From Meghimatium bilineatum (lineage: Eukaryota; Mollusca; Gastropoda; Stylommatophora; Philomycidae): a stretch of DNA of 64,000 nt. Within the stretch, counting starts at the first letter, position 1; every line of letters begins with the position of its first letter. The position numbers were made by a program, and so were the translations under genes. Below, one piece after another: positions 47,935 through 59,090 of the stretch. The notes under the pieces were generated by a model. The model did not search any database. It was not told where the DNA came from and saw only the letters and a program-made list of their open reading frames with translations. The DNA lies in NCBI GenBank assembly GCA_034231615.1, contig CM067298.1:24645934-24709933 (forward strand), written 5' to 3'.

Positions 47935-48815
47935 TTTGGACATTTATATATCTTACTACGCATACCTAGACAGTGAAATGTTTATCTTTCTACAACTACT
48001 TGGAAAAATAGATGTATATCTTACAATAACTAACTGGACAGAGAAATTTATATCTCACTATGCCTACCTAGACTAGGACATGTACATCTTGCTACAAGTA
48101 CTTGTACAGAGAAATATAAATCTTGCCCAACTACCTGGACTGGGAAATATAGAGAAATATATCTTACTACGCCTAAGTAGAAATGTATATCATTCTATAG
48201 CTACTTGGACAGAGAAATGTATATCATTCTATAGCTACTTGGACAGAGAAATGTATATAATTTTATAGCTACTTGGACAGAGAAATATATATAATTTTAT
48301 AGCTACTTGGACAGAGAAATATATATCATTGTATAGCTACTTGGACAGAGAAATGTATATCATGTTATAGCTACTTGGACAGAGAAATGTATATCATGTT
48401 ATAGCTACTTGGACAGAGAAATGTATATCTTACTAAAACAAATTGAACAGAGAAATGCATATCTTACTAAAACGAGTTGGACACAGAAATGTACATCTTA
48501 CTGCAACTACCTGGATAGAGACATGTATATCATTCTACAACTACCTGATAATGTATATCCTACTACACTTACTTAGACAAAAAATGTATATCTTGCTATG
48601 TCTACCTAGACAGAAAAATGCATATCTTAGTACAACTACTTATACACATACATGTATATCTTGCTGCGCCTACTTAGATAACAGAGAAATGTATATCATA
48701 CTGCAACTTCCTGGACAGAAAAATATATATCATACGACAACTACCTGTACTGAGAAATGTATATTATACTACAACTACCTGGACAGAGAAATGTATTTCT
48801 TGTTAAACCTATTTG
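47935..48815. repeat. 34-bp minisatellite (array A)
   Basis: About 26 copies of a 34-bp unit, best conserved at 48180-48420: AGCTACTTGGACAGAGAAAT followed by GTATATCATTCTAT. Edges are degenerate, with copies of 27 to 40 bases. The core (ACTTGGACAGAGAAATGTAT) is shared with the 28-bp array at 53.3 kb. Confidence 0.9.
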
Positions 48816-48889
48816 GGTAGAAGCATATGCTTTATACGTCAAATAATTCAAGAGCTGTTTATGTTATCACAACCGTTTCACATAAATGT

Positions 48890-50395
48890 GTTTGTACCAC
48901 CTTGGAACATAACTGTGTATCTTACTAGGATATAGCCACATAACTGTGTATCTTACTACTACATGGGAACGTCAACGTGTATTTTATTACTACCTGGGCA
49001 CAAAAGTACACTGCATCTACAGAACAATTGTGTATCTAACTACTACACGGGCACATAACTGTACCCTGGTCTACTACCTGGTCCAACATAGAACCGGAAC
49101 CTTCAGCCGTTATACCCTGAGAGATTTGCTGAAGTGGAGATCTGAGTACATATGGGCATGTCCGGTGTGCTAAGATGATAATCAACATACCTAATACCTA
49201 ATAAGAACTGTATATCTTACAACTATATTGTCATAGAAATGTGTATCGAACTACAATCTGATCAAACAACTGTACATCTTACTACTACAGAGAAACAAGA
49301 CTGTATATCTTACTACTACAGAGAAACAGGACTGTATATCTTACTACTACGTGGTCATAGAGCTATGTATCTTACTACTACCTATTCACAGAACTGTGTA
49401 TCTTACTGCTACCTGGGCACATAGTAGTGTATCTTATTACTACTTGGTCACATAGGTGTATCTTACTCTTACTGTTAAAATAGTTGTGTATCTTTCTAAT
49501 ATCTAATCACATAATTGTGTATCTTACAATTATCTGATCACATATCTGTGTTTCTTACTACTATCTTGGCACAGAACTATATTTTACTACTTCCTGGTCA
49601 CATAGTGGTGTATCCTATAATTATCTGTTCACATAGTTGTGTATTATACTACTGCCTAGTCACAAAACTGTGTATTATACTTCTGCCTGGTCACATAGTT
49701 GTGTATTGTACTACTGCCTGATCAAAAAACTGTGTATTATGTTACTGTCTGATCACAAAATTGTGTATTGTACTACTGTCTGGTCACATAGTTGTGTATT
49801 GTACTAATAACTGGTCACAAAACTGTGTATTGTACTACTGTCTGATCACAAAACTGTGTGTTGTACTACTGCCTGGTCACATAGTTGTGTATTGTACTAA
49901 TAACTGGTCACAAAACTGTGTATTGTACTACTGCCTGGTCACAAAACTGTGTATTATACTACTGCCTGGTCACATAGTTGTGTATTGTACTAACACCTTG
50001 TCACAAAACTGTGTATTGTACTACTTCCAGGTCACATAGGTGTTTATTGTACTAACACCTTGTCACAAAACTGTGTATTGTACTACTGTCTGATCACAAA
50101 ACTGTGTATTGTACTACTGCCAGGTCACATAGGTGTGTATTGTACTAACACCTTGTCACAAAACTGTGTATTGTACTACGGCCAGGTCACATAGGTGTGT
50201 ATTGTACTAACACCTTGTCACAAAACCGTGTATTGTACTACTGCCAGGTCACATAGGTGTGTATTGTACTAACACCTTGTCACAAAACTGTGTATTGTAC
50301 TAATACTTGGTCACAAAACTTTGTATCTTACTACAACCTGCAAGCACAGTTGTCAATCTTAACTATTACCTGGATACAGAGCTGCACATCTTCCT
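48890..50395. repeat. 31-bp minisatellite (array B)
   Basis: Close to 50 copies of a unit like CTGGTCACATAGTTGTGTAT then TGTACTACTGC. In the right half, a two-unit higher-order repeat (one unit with CACAAAACTG, one with CACATAGGTG) recurs at 62-64 bases. The sequence grades from the array A type at its left end, so both derive from one ancestor unit. Confidence 0.9.
49083..49175 (+). pseudogene. LINE 3' fragment inside array B (family F)
   Basis: Reads QHRTGTFSRYTLRDLLKW and then YIWACPVC, the same C-terminus as at 18.35 and 31.0 kb. It is followed by CTAATAC-type tail units (49188-49203). Only about 95 bases of coding region: a short truncated insertion. Confidence 0.65.
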
Positions 50396-50399
50396 GATG

Positions 50400-52420
50400 T
50401 TAACTCTCTCACAGAAGTCATGCAAGAAACTTTAAAAAAATAAGGAACAGAAACACTAGGGACAAGAAAAACAACACACAAACCTTCGGTAACAGATGGC
50501 ATCCTGAAATTGTGCGTCGAACGGAGGTTAATGAAAAAGATTAAGAAAGTTGCCACTGAAATGGCAGGAGAATATACCAAAATAAACAAAAATATCAGAA
50601 GGAAAATGAAACAAGCACAAGAAGTGTGGCTAGAGGAAAAATGCGAAACCATCAATGAAGGTGTTAAACACGGAAACAGTAAAGTAGCATACGACACACT
50701 AAGAAAGATAACACAACCAAAACAACCAAAGATATGTACGATACAAGTCAACCATGGAAGGATACTCAATGAAACAAAATATATATAAAAAGATTTACAG
50801 TGTATTGCAAGGAGCTGTATAACTGCAAGTGTAATCCTGACTGCACGATATTAGAGAATTATGAACAAAACAACAGAGAAAAGGAAATGTAGAAATTCTA
50901 GTAGATGAAATAGAAGAGGCCATACGAAGATTGAAAGGTGGGAAGTCACCTGGTGTAGACAACATCCCAGCAGAACTCTTGAAATACTGGGGTATTAATG
51001 TGGTAAATATTATGACCAAAATTTTGCCAGAACATATGGAACACAAAACAATGGCCCACTGATTGGACATAATCACTAATAATACCAATTCCCAGGAAAG
51101 GAAGTTTGAAAGTGTGTACAAATTACAGAACCATTAGCCTTATAATGCACCTCAGTACAGTGATGCTCAAAATATTACCAGAATAAAGCACAAGTCGGAA
51201 GAAATAATTGCAGAAGAACAAGCTGGCTTCAAATCAAAGAAAAGCACTGTTGAGCAACTATTTAACATCCAAACACTAATCGAAAAACATATTCAGCACC
51301 AACGTGATTTATACCACAACTTCATTGATTTTACAAAGGCCTTTGATCGTGTTTGGCATGATGGTTTGTGGCACATACTAGACAATTTAATTTTAACACC
51401 ACAATCATAGACATTATTGAAGCACTATACAAAAATACAAATAGTGCTGTCTTTTCAAACAATGCAATTGAAGATTTCTTCAAAGGACATGAGGGAATTT
51501 GACAAGGATGCATAATGTCTCTAATACTTTTTAACATATACCTAGAGCACATCATACAGGAAACATTACATGATTACAACACGTCTATATCGATCGGAGG
51601 TCGCCCTATTTGCAATTTGCGTTTCGCTGATGATATTGATCTTATAGCTGGGTCAGATAAAGCAATGTAAGAGTTAACAGCAAAGTTAGAAAAAGTTACC
51701 AGCAAGTACGGAATGGAAATCAATACAGAAAAGAGCAAAATCTTGGTTAACAGCAGAGACACAGCAAATCAGACTAACATCATGATGAATGGACATACGC
51801 TTGAGGTGGTGAATACCTTCAAATACCTCCAGCATATGCAGCGATGGAAAATGCAAAGCAGAACTAAAAATAAGGCTGAAGATGGCTTTAGCGTCCTTGT
51901 CAAGGCTAACGGCAATTTGGAAAAGCAACATCAGTGTTGGAGTGAAAATCAAACTGTACAAGTAGCTGGTGCTTTCTACTGTGCTGTATGTTTGTGAGAG
52001 TTGGACACTCACTGCGGACATGGAGAGAAGATTACAGGATTTCGAGTACAAATACTACAGACGAATTCTACGAATGTCCTATAGGGAACATAAGACCAAA
52101 GTGTACGTAAGAAATAAAGTAGAGATATATGCAGGTGTTCAAGAACCATTGCTTTCAATAGTGAAAAGTCGAAAACTAGCATGGTTTGGACATGTATGTA
52201 GATATGATTCCTTGTCATAAACAATACTGCAGGGAACTGTCCAAGGGGGAAAGAAGAAGAAGAGGATAAATAAAGCATGGGTAGACAACATCAAGGAATG
52301 GACAGGACAACATATTTTCACACTCATCCACATCGCTGAGGATAGAATTCGCCGGAGGACTATGTGTGCTGAAGCATCCAATGTAGTACCCCTACAACCC
52401 TAAAGGGTTACGGGTTTATT
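50400..52420 (+). pseudogene. LINE reverse transcriptase relic splitting the minisatellites (family D)
   Basis: An RTE-like ORF2 without endonuclease: a 92-codon pre-RT frame (50510-50788), RRLKGGKSPGVDNIPAELL at 50928, EEQAGFKSKKSTVEQLF at 51214, IDFTKAFDRVWHD at 51325, RFADDIDLIAG at 51623 (catalytic FADD kept), EINTEKSKILVNS at 51716, YVCESWTL at 51986, FGHVCRYD and VDNIKEWT, then CCCCTACAACCCT and TTGATTGA at the end. Several stops and shifts. The flanks on both sides are minisatellite units. Confidence 0.8.
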
Positions 52421-52424
52421 GATT

Positions 52425-52720
52425 GAGTTTCTTGCTACCACGACACAGAACCGTGTATCCAACGATTTCCTAAATGAAGATCTGAGTAATTTACTACATC
52501 CTAGATACAGAACTATGTATATCAATACTACATGATTACATAAGTCTATTTATAACTACTAACTAAAAATAAAACTGTGCACTAAATTACTACCAGAAAA
52601 GAGAGAAAGATTTATCTTACTATGGAAATAGAGCTGTGCATCATGTATATACATTCTAGAAAACTTCCAGAACTAGAAATACTAACGACTGATCTGTGTA
52701 AATAGCATAACTTAGCTATT
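52425..52720. repeat. degenerate minisatellite remnant right of the LINE
   Basis: Poorly conserved units with CACAGAACCGTGTATCC, ATACAGAACTATGTATAT and similar, the continuation of array B after the LINE insertion. 52721-53280 holds no gene. Confidence 0.55.
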
Positions 52721-53284
52721 TAGTGAATACCACCTCACTTTGGAATACCAAGAAATTGAAGCAGATCAAATGGCTAGGGAGGGAAGTGTCGATAATCAAT
52801 CAGATATACAAATCATTTACTATAAGAAAAAGCAACGGTCAAATCAATTAGAAGCCACAAATACCAGCACAAGATGAAAATCAAATTATTAATAGACGAG
52901 AAAGTTGCAATTCTACGCTTTAGAAACGTACCACACTGTAATCACATATAAACACACTTTAGGATTGACAACATAGACATATGTACAAGCGGTAAAACAC
53001 CACATAAAGCAGAAACTATAGTCAATAATTTTCTGAGTATGGGATGAGAAAAACACACTGTCACAGAAAATATATTTGTCACAGGTATTTGTCTGAGCAT
53101 GAGATGAGAAAAAAATTGTCACAGATAATATAAACAAACATTGATATAGAAACAGAACTGAAATTCAAACCTCCACGGACTTCTGTATGAGCTGATAAAG
53201 ATGGCGAAGTTAATGAGGAGCCAAATTAGCATTTACAGATATAGAAATATTTTCAGCGAAGAAAAAAAGATTTATAAGTAAAAA

Positions 53285-53772
53285 ATGTGTATATTGCTAC
53301 TTGGACAGAGAGATTTTTATATTACTACTTGTACGACAGAAAGATGTTTATATTGCTACTTGAACACAGAGATGTTTATATTACTACTTGGACAGAGAGA
53401 TGTTTATATTACTACTTGAACACAAAGATGTTTATATTACTACTTGGACAGAAATATGTTTATATTACTACTTGAACAGAAAGATGTTTATATTACTACT
53501 TGGACAGAAAGATGTTTATATTACTACTTGGACAGAAAGATGTTTATATTACTACTTGAACACAGAGATGTTTATATTACTACTTGGACAGAATAATGTT
53601 TATATTACTACTTGGACAGAATAATGTTTATATTACTACTTGAACACAGAGATGTGTATATTACTACTTGGATATGGAGATGTGCATATTACTACTTGGA
53701 TATAGTGATGTGTATATTACTACTTGGATATAGAGATGTGTATATTACTACATTGACAAAGAGATGTGTACC
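53285..53772. repeat. 28-bp minisatellite (array C) abutting a splice donor
   Basis: About 17 copies of TTGGACAGAGAGATGTTTAT plus ATTACTAC (28 bp), with ACACAGAG and ATATAGAG variants. The last unit (TTGACAAAGAGATGTGTACC then TTAC) contains the GTAAGG donor of the exon ending at 53777, on the minus strand. Confidence 0.95.
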
Positions 53773-53776
53773 TTAC

Positions 53777-53898
53777 CCATGGTATTCTTGTTTATTGCTC
53801 AACCAAAAGTGGTTGCCGAAGTATACAGGTTCACTTGTATTCTGACTAGAAAGGAAATACAGCAGGTTCTCTACTATAAGATATGTGTCATCATCAGC
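53777..53898 (-). CDS. C1GALT1: C1GALT1-like galactosyltransferase, catalytic DxD exon
   Basis: Acceptor CTATTCCCATTACAG, then ADDDTYLIVENLLYFLSSQN, SEPVYFGNHFW and KQEYH, ending with two bases of a glycine codon and donor GTAAGG. 122 bases. The DDD triplet is the metal/UDP-galactose-binding DxD motif of this family, and its residues are intact. Phase 0 at the start and phase 2 at the end fit both neighbouring exons. The family motif FGxxF is conserved. Confidence 0.9.
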
Positions 53899-54114
53899 CT
53901 GTAATGGGAATAGTTAGCATCAAAATCAAGTTTAGTAAGTCATTATTAAAACTACACTGTCTTCAATCTATGAATTCTATACAAAGATTTGATTCATATC
54001 TTATTACATTATACATTCTTCACTCTTACATTTGTATACTGTTTATAAAGGTAGGCACAACAAAAAAAACATAAAATAGTAAAAATAGAAAAGGATGTAA
54101 TCACAAGTCATCAT
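53899..54114. other. intron sequence between exon and LINE, no feature
   Basis: AT-rich, nothing recognised apart from the TCATCA run at its right end, which is the LINE tail. Confidence 0.4.
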
Positions 54115-54119
54115 CATCA

Positions 54120-55982
54120 TCAGGTGCCATGCCGGGTGGCGTAGGCGGTCATGGCTCTCAACAGTTCTCTGTCCACAGTATTATATATCAAAGTCGTTGT
54201 TGTTTCTTTGCCGTGCCAGGTTGTCAAACTGTCTAATATTTTCTCACGTTGTCGCCCTCTGTCTCTGGTGCCTTCAATCTTGCCTGTTGTGATTATGTTC
54301 TCTAAACCTGCCTGTCTCATAAAGTGGCCAAAAAAAGAAGATTGCCTTTTTCTTATATTGTTGATTAAGGTCCGTTTCGCATTTAACTCTTTTAACACCT
54401 CTACATTAGTTTTTCTGGCAGTCCATGGTATTCTCAGCATTCTTCTGTAGAACGACATCTCTGTTGCCTCCAATCTCCCACTTTCCAGTTTGTTTATTGT
54501 CCAAGACTCGCACCCATATGTTAGTATAGAAGTTATATAGCACTGCAGAACTCTCTTTCTCACCTCTAATGACAAGGTCATATTACACAGTATATTTTTC
54601 ATTTTTCTGAATGTTGTTTTTGCCTGTCCTATTCTGCATCTTATTTCTGTTGAACTTCTTCCATCTGCTGTAATAATTGTACCTAGATATTTGAATTGGT
54701 GGACCTGTTTTAATACTATATCATTCACTATGATCTTGCAAGGTGTGTTATTTTCTTTCTTTGAAATAACCATTACTTCTGTTTTCTTGATATTTAGGAA
54801 GAGGCCTTTCTCTTTGCTTTCTGTGACTACTACTTTAATTAAGTTTTGAAGGTCTTCCTCACTTTTTGAAATCAGAACAGTGTCATCTGCATATCTCAAA
54901 TTATTTATTTTATGTCCTCCCACTGATATTCCTGGGATATCTACTATTGCACGCAATATGTTTTCACTGTATAGAGAGAACTGGTCTGGTGAAAGCACGC
55001 ATCCCTGTCTGAATCCTTGTTTTATTTGTTGAAAAGGGCCAAATTGATTTCCTACTCTTATTGCTGCTGTTTGTTGCCAGTACATGTTCTTGATTATTCT
55101 TAAATCCTTGCTGTCAATGTTCAGATTCTCTAGCATGTGTATAATTTCGCTATGTTTAACTTTGTCAAAAGCTTTAGTGTAGTCTATAAAACAGAGGTAC
55201 AGATCTGTTTTTACCTCTATAGACCTCTCTATTAGTGTTCTCAATATATAAATAGCATTGTTGGTGCCTTTGCCTTCTACAAATCCACATTGTTCTGGAC
55301 TTATTTTTGATTTTATTTTGTTTCTCACTCTCTTCATGATGATTCTGAGAAGTATTTTGGTTATTTGGCTCATGAGGCTGATTGTACGGTGTTCTTCACA
55401 TTCGGTGGTCCCTGGTTTCTTTGGTAATTCTATGAATATGGATCTCATTAAGTCATCGGGTATGTTTCCGCTGTTATATATGTCATTCAGCAATTTTGTG
55501 ATTATTTCAACTCCAAAGTCATCTAAAGCTGCTAATTCTTCTAATGAGATATTGTCTGGACCTGGGGCTTTGCCATATTTCATGTGTCTTAGTGCCTCCC
55601 TTATTTCTGCTGTGAGTATTGATGGAACCTCGCCGTTATCTTGTATGTTTATTTCTGGTCTTTTGTCCTCATAAAGTTCTTTGATATATTCTGACCATCT
55701 CTGTACTATGTGATCTATTCCCATTAATACCTGCCCTGTCTTAGATTTTAGACACCCTGTAACTGTTTGCGTTCTCTTTCCTGTTATCATCTCAATTTTC
55801 TTATATAGTAATGTTGTATCTTGGTTGTAATGCAATTCTATTTCTGTGCATTTCTTGTTCAGCCAGCTTTCTTTTGCTATTTTGCATTTCTCTCGTATTT
55901 CCTTATGTATTTTCTGATATTCCACTATCTTGTGTTTATTTTTCCTTCTGGCGCTCATCAATTTTAATATTTCTTCTGTCAT
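54120..55982 (-). CDS. LINE reverse transcriptase, open 620-codon frame
   Basis: Motifs in order: MKYGKAPGPDNISLEEL (about residue 133), SIFIELPKKPGTTECEEHRT, QCGFVEGKGTNNAIYILR, LCFIDYTKAFDKVKH (motif A Asp), KQGFRQGCVLSPDQFSLYSE (motif B), LRYADDTVLISKS (motif C), KTEVMVISK, FKYLGTIITADG, thumb LTYGCESWTI and YRRMLRIPWT, end TRDRGRQREKILDSL. All catalytic residues are present. The first Met is internal: the true frame continued upstream (56175-55936) but a one-base loss before 55982 breaks it. Without endonuclease it is unlikely to move itself. Confidence 0.9.
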   Translation of the reverse strand: MTEEILKLMSARRKNKHKIVEYQKIHKEIREKCKIAKESWLNKKCTEIELHYNQDTTLLYKKIEMITGKRTQTVTGCLKSKTGQVLMGIDHIVQRWSEYIKELYEDKRPEINIQDNGEVPSILTAEIREALRHMKYGKAPGPDNISLEELAALDDFGVEIITKLLNDIYNSGNIPDDLMRSIFIELPKKPGTTECEEHRTISLMSQITKILLRIIMKRVRNKIKSKISPEQCGFVEGKGTNNAIYILRTLIERSIEVKTDLYLCFIDYTKAFDKVKHSEIIHMLENLNIDSKDLRIIKNMYWQQTAAIRVGNQFGPFQQIKQGFRQGCVLSPDQFSLYSENILRAIVDIPGISVGGHKINNLRYADDTVLISKSEEDLQNLIKVVVTESKEKGLFLNIKKTEVMVISKKENNTPCKIIVNDIVLKQVHQFKYLGTIITADGRSSTEIRCRIGQAKTTFRKMKNILCNMTLSLEVRKRVLQCYITSILTYGCESWTINKLESGRLEATEMSFYRRMLRIPWTARKTNVEVLKELNAKRTLINNIRKRQSSFFGHFMRQAGLENIITTGKIEGTRDRGRQREKILDSLTTWHGKETTTTLIYNTVDRELLRAMTAYATRHGT

Positions 55983-56220
55983 CCATTTTTGTTGTGATGT
56001 ATGTTTTACTTTTAATTATCTCTTTAGATGTTTGGTTTATCGACTGTTTTAGCATGTTCCATTGATCTTCAATACTCTGAATCTTTGCAATGGCATTGTA
56101 TCTATTTTGTACAATTATGTTGTATCTTTCTTTAATGTCAGCATCTGATTTCAATAAAGCTAAATCTAATTTCATATTCCTTGGTGCTCTCTTGATCTTC
56201 TTTAATCTTTAAGCGAAAAT
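55936..56220 (-). pseudogene. upstream part of the same LINE ORF2, frameshifted
   Basis: 79 codons in another frame (LKKIKRAPRNMKLDLALLKS, ending KSKTYITTK) overlap the start of the 620-codon frame. Joining them needs one base. The element ends near 56220, where the sequence turns AT-rich. Confidence 0.7.
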
Positions 56221-56639
56221 ACTATTTAATGGAGTAATATAAATTTAAAAAAAAAACACAAAATGTAGGCTTTATCACAAATGTTTTATCTTTGATCAGT
56301 AAAAGAACATAAGACACTGCATGCACAGAATATCACTGTTTAAGAACGATCTTTATGAACATATGTTATATGGCGTTCTATCTCATGTTAAATGATACGT
56401 TGTGTTCATGGGTAGTCCTGCTGTGTACCTGTTGTGGCTTTTGGCTTGTTATTAATAACGACGTTTTGATCAGGCACTGACGTGGTCGAGATAGATATGT
56501 CTGAATGTGATAGTGATGACATTCAACTGCAAGATTTCAAGATACAAAACGTACAGCAGCCTGTCGTGCTCGTCAACGTGTAACGTCAGCCTGAACGTGC
56601 AGTGCTGGAAATCTCTAGGTGAGATAGTAAAGGAATAAA

Positions 56640-57340
56640 GAGAAGTCATTTTCTGCGGGATTTTAATGCAAAAGTTAGATCTTGGGGAAATATTGCATAT
56701 AATCAACAGGGAAGAGATCTTGAGGAGGCTATGCTAGATATGAATTTAGTATGCATAAACGACGGGCGCATGACAGGGTTGGCGGCTAGGGATGGCAACG
56801 ACGACAGTGAAATAGACTTGGGCTTACTGACAGCTGAATTGCGTCCAGATGTAGATGAGATGTGCTTGGGCATCACGTCAGCCACCATTTTCCAATGATC
56901 TTTTTGGTGGACAAAGGAAAAAGTAAACAACAGAGAGCTAAAGTTAAGTCCTTCCACGTCGTCCATCGTAATCAGAATTAGGAAGGAAATACGTAGGACA
57001 CACACCACCAGGTCTCGTGTGTGGAATCAACACACCCTCCTGGTGGAATCATGAGGTTCAATATGAATTAAAGAATAAACGCAGCGCAGTTGCAGAGTGG
57101 AAAAATGCAAGGAAAACAGTTACTGCACAACCAGATATTGTTTTACAATTAAAACAAACCAAAGACGACAGAATTCGGCAGTTGAAAGATGTCGCCAAAT
57201 CTGCAAAAGAAAAACAATGGAAAGACTTTTGTCATGAGATTGCAAACGAAAAGTCATTAAAACTGTTCTAGCGCCAGCATAAATCAATGAACGACCCAAT
57301 TGACTTGCAATTTGATGTTCATTATCTTTTCGAGACAAAT
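56640..57340 (+). pseudogene. LINE endonuclease domain and linker fragment
   Basis: 56648 onward reads EVIFCGDFNAKVRSWG, then DMNLVCINDG, SEIDLGLLTAEL and a shifted HFPMIFLVD: the GDFN ... SDH end of an AP-endonuclease domain. The 84-codon frame 57017-57271 contains SWWNHEVQYELKNKR, the PWWNxE linker between endonuclease and RT. The RT itself is absent. It could be the 5' counterpart of family A, but this cannot be shown here. Confidence 0.7.
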
Positions 57341-57469
57341 TTGGTTAAACTGTTTGAGCTTCTTCACGTTATGCCCTTAACTGGTTCATGTTTCACCAGC
57401 ATACAACAGCACTGGAAGTTCTACTGATTTGTACGCTTTCGAATTAGTCTGTAATCAATTATCATTTCT

Positions 57470-57790
57470 ATCTCTTCCTTACGTTGCATACCTTTGCATA
57501 CAGTATATAAAAAAGTAAGTACTGCTTGATTTGGAGATCCCAATAGATATATTATCAAAGGTCGAATTTGGTGATAGTGTTCTGGCAAGGTATGTTAATC
57601 TATTCACCAACTTCTTAATTCTTAAATATAACCAGATCTCACATTCATCATTTATGTTTTCTAGCTGCTTCCTCACTATCCATGTTTCTGGGCCATACAT
57701 TAAAATATGGTACATGTAGCATTTTATAATTCAGATTTCTAGTTTGTGATTTGTTTACATGTGAATAGTTTTCTCATGCCATTGAAAGTA
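57470..57790 (-). pseudogene. RTE-like LINE fragment (thumb)
   Basis: A 78-codon frame starts MYHILMYGPETWIVRKQLEN, matching the ILxYGxETW thumb motif. The continuation is decayed. Confidence 0.5.
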
Positions 57791-57904
57791 CTTTAAAACC
57801 CTTCCATTACACCGGTAATATTCTATGTATTTCCTATAGAGATCACAAAACAGATGTGTACGTAAGATACACAATAGAGATGAACGAAAGACCACACAAT
57901 TCAT

Positions 57905-58150
57905 GATTAGAAACTAGTTTCACAGCACGTGGGGCATTCCCATAAGTGCACAACTCTCCGTTCAAGCAGACATCTCAGTGTATGTTGACTCAGAGTCCCG
58001 GTAAATTGTTGGTTGCGTAATCTTCTGGAAGCTTCCTAAAGATTTACATTTCTTACTGTCCCCACTAGATAATCCCATTTCTAATATTCTCTGTATATGT
58101 AAAATCCCAGCCTCATTGACATCATTTTCAGGCTCACAAGAATCAGACAT
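57905..58150 (-). pseudogene. LINE 3' end (family A), third copy
   Basis: NDVNEAGILHIQRILEMGLS followed by decayed zinc-end sequence, and CTGTGAAACTAGTTTCTAAT at the 3' end, matching 310-332 and 63.19-63.21 kb. More diverged than the other two copies. Confidence 0.65.
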
Positions 58151-58194
58151 TAATATCCAAGGAGATTGTTCAGCAAAGATCAGAAAAAGAAAAG

Positions 58195-59035
58195 CAAAGA
58201 TCTTACAAAAAACATCGTTAATGAAAAATGTATGACAATGCGCGAATAGAACAATGCAATATTTAAGGAGCTATATTTTTTTAGTGGCAACATATGGTTG
58301 TCAGACTTGCAGAATAGCATCCGCAATGGACATGAAAATATAATTGAAATTAAATTATCTACAATGGTCTAAGAAAGAGAACTGAAAGAGGATCCACCAC
58401 CTGAAAGTAGAAAAAGAACGCCTTCACAAAACTATTAAATACACAAGTTAACGTCTATATATCTATGTGACGTTTCCTTTACAGAACTCTGTCACTGCCA
58501 CTGTATAAACTTGTCAGTTCTGTACAAGCTGCCAAGCTTCTTCCAGTATCAAGTTCAGAAGGACTTCGATGTAATGTGTCCCTCGTAGTCTTGGTCTTCA
58601 TCTTGTTCTCTTTCCTGGGATTTTACCGTCCATGATTAGTCTTTCTATACCATTGTGTTTATCTGTGTGTTCAAAATCTGTTAGTTTTCGTTTTTTATAG
58701 TTTTCAGGAGCCATTATACATCTATGTTCAGATTTTTGTGAAAATCTGCGTTAGTTCATCTTTCTGCCCATGATATTATTAGAACCATCTTATAGAATTT
58801 CATTTCGAATGTGGACATTTCATTTCAATCTAACATAGTTTGGATATATAATAGATAGAACTGTCTACAGAAATTAATCACGATGAAAAGTTTCCAGGAA
58901 ATAGAACAAGAGGCAGACCAAGTCTACGATAGACAAAGTACACAAAGACTGTCTGAACGTGACACTGGAAGAAGCTGGACTACTTGCAGAAAACCGGGAT
59001 ACATACAGAGTGACAGTCAATAACATCTTTCTTCA
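58195..59035 (+). pseudogene. decayed LINE pieces (family B, plus; a minus fragment at 58500-58860)
   Basis: Plus strand: VATYGCQTCRIAS near 58285-58325 (the YGCETW block) and a GNRTRGRPSLR segment with LEEAGL near 58895-58985, the same ending as at 4.1 and 11.5 kb. Between them, on the minus strand, IMDGKIPGKRTRRKTKTTRD near 58640-58590 and DTGRSLAACTE mark the end of another LINE copy facing the opposite way. Confidence 0.5.
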
Positions 59036-59090
59036 TATGACAATCGAACATTGATAGATAGATATGTGTACGAAACTGAATCAATCTTAC

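Larger units (their letters stand above)
54105..56220 (-). mobile_element. 5'-truncated RTE-like LINE with (TGA)n tail (family H)
   Basis: A LINE lacking its endonuclease, ending on the minus strand in four to five TGA units at 54108-54121, a tail type usual for RTE-like elements. The coding part is in better condition than any other LINE here. It lies in an intron, in the same orientation as the host gene. No target duplication could be fixed. Confidence 0.85.

Noticed and set aside
53287-53845. Plus-strand frames rich in Tyr, Leu and Thr over the 28-bp array
   Set aside because: Translations of minisatellite units; the period of 28 shifts frame every copy, so the apparent frames repeat by chance.
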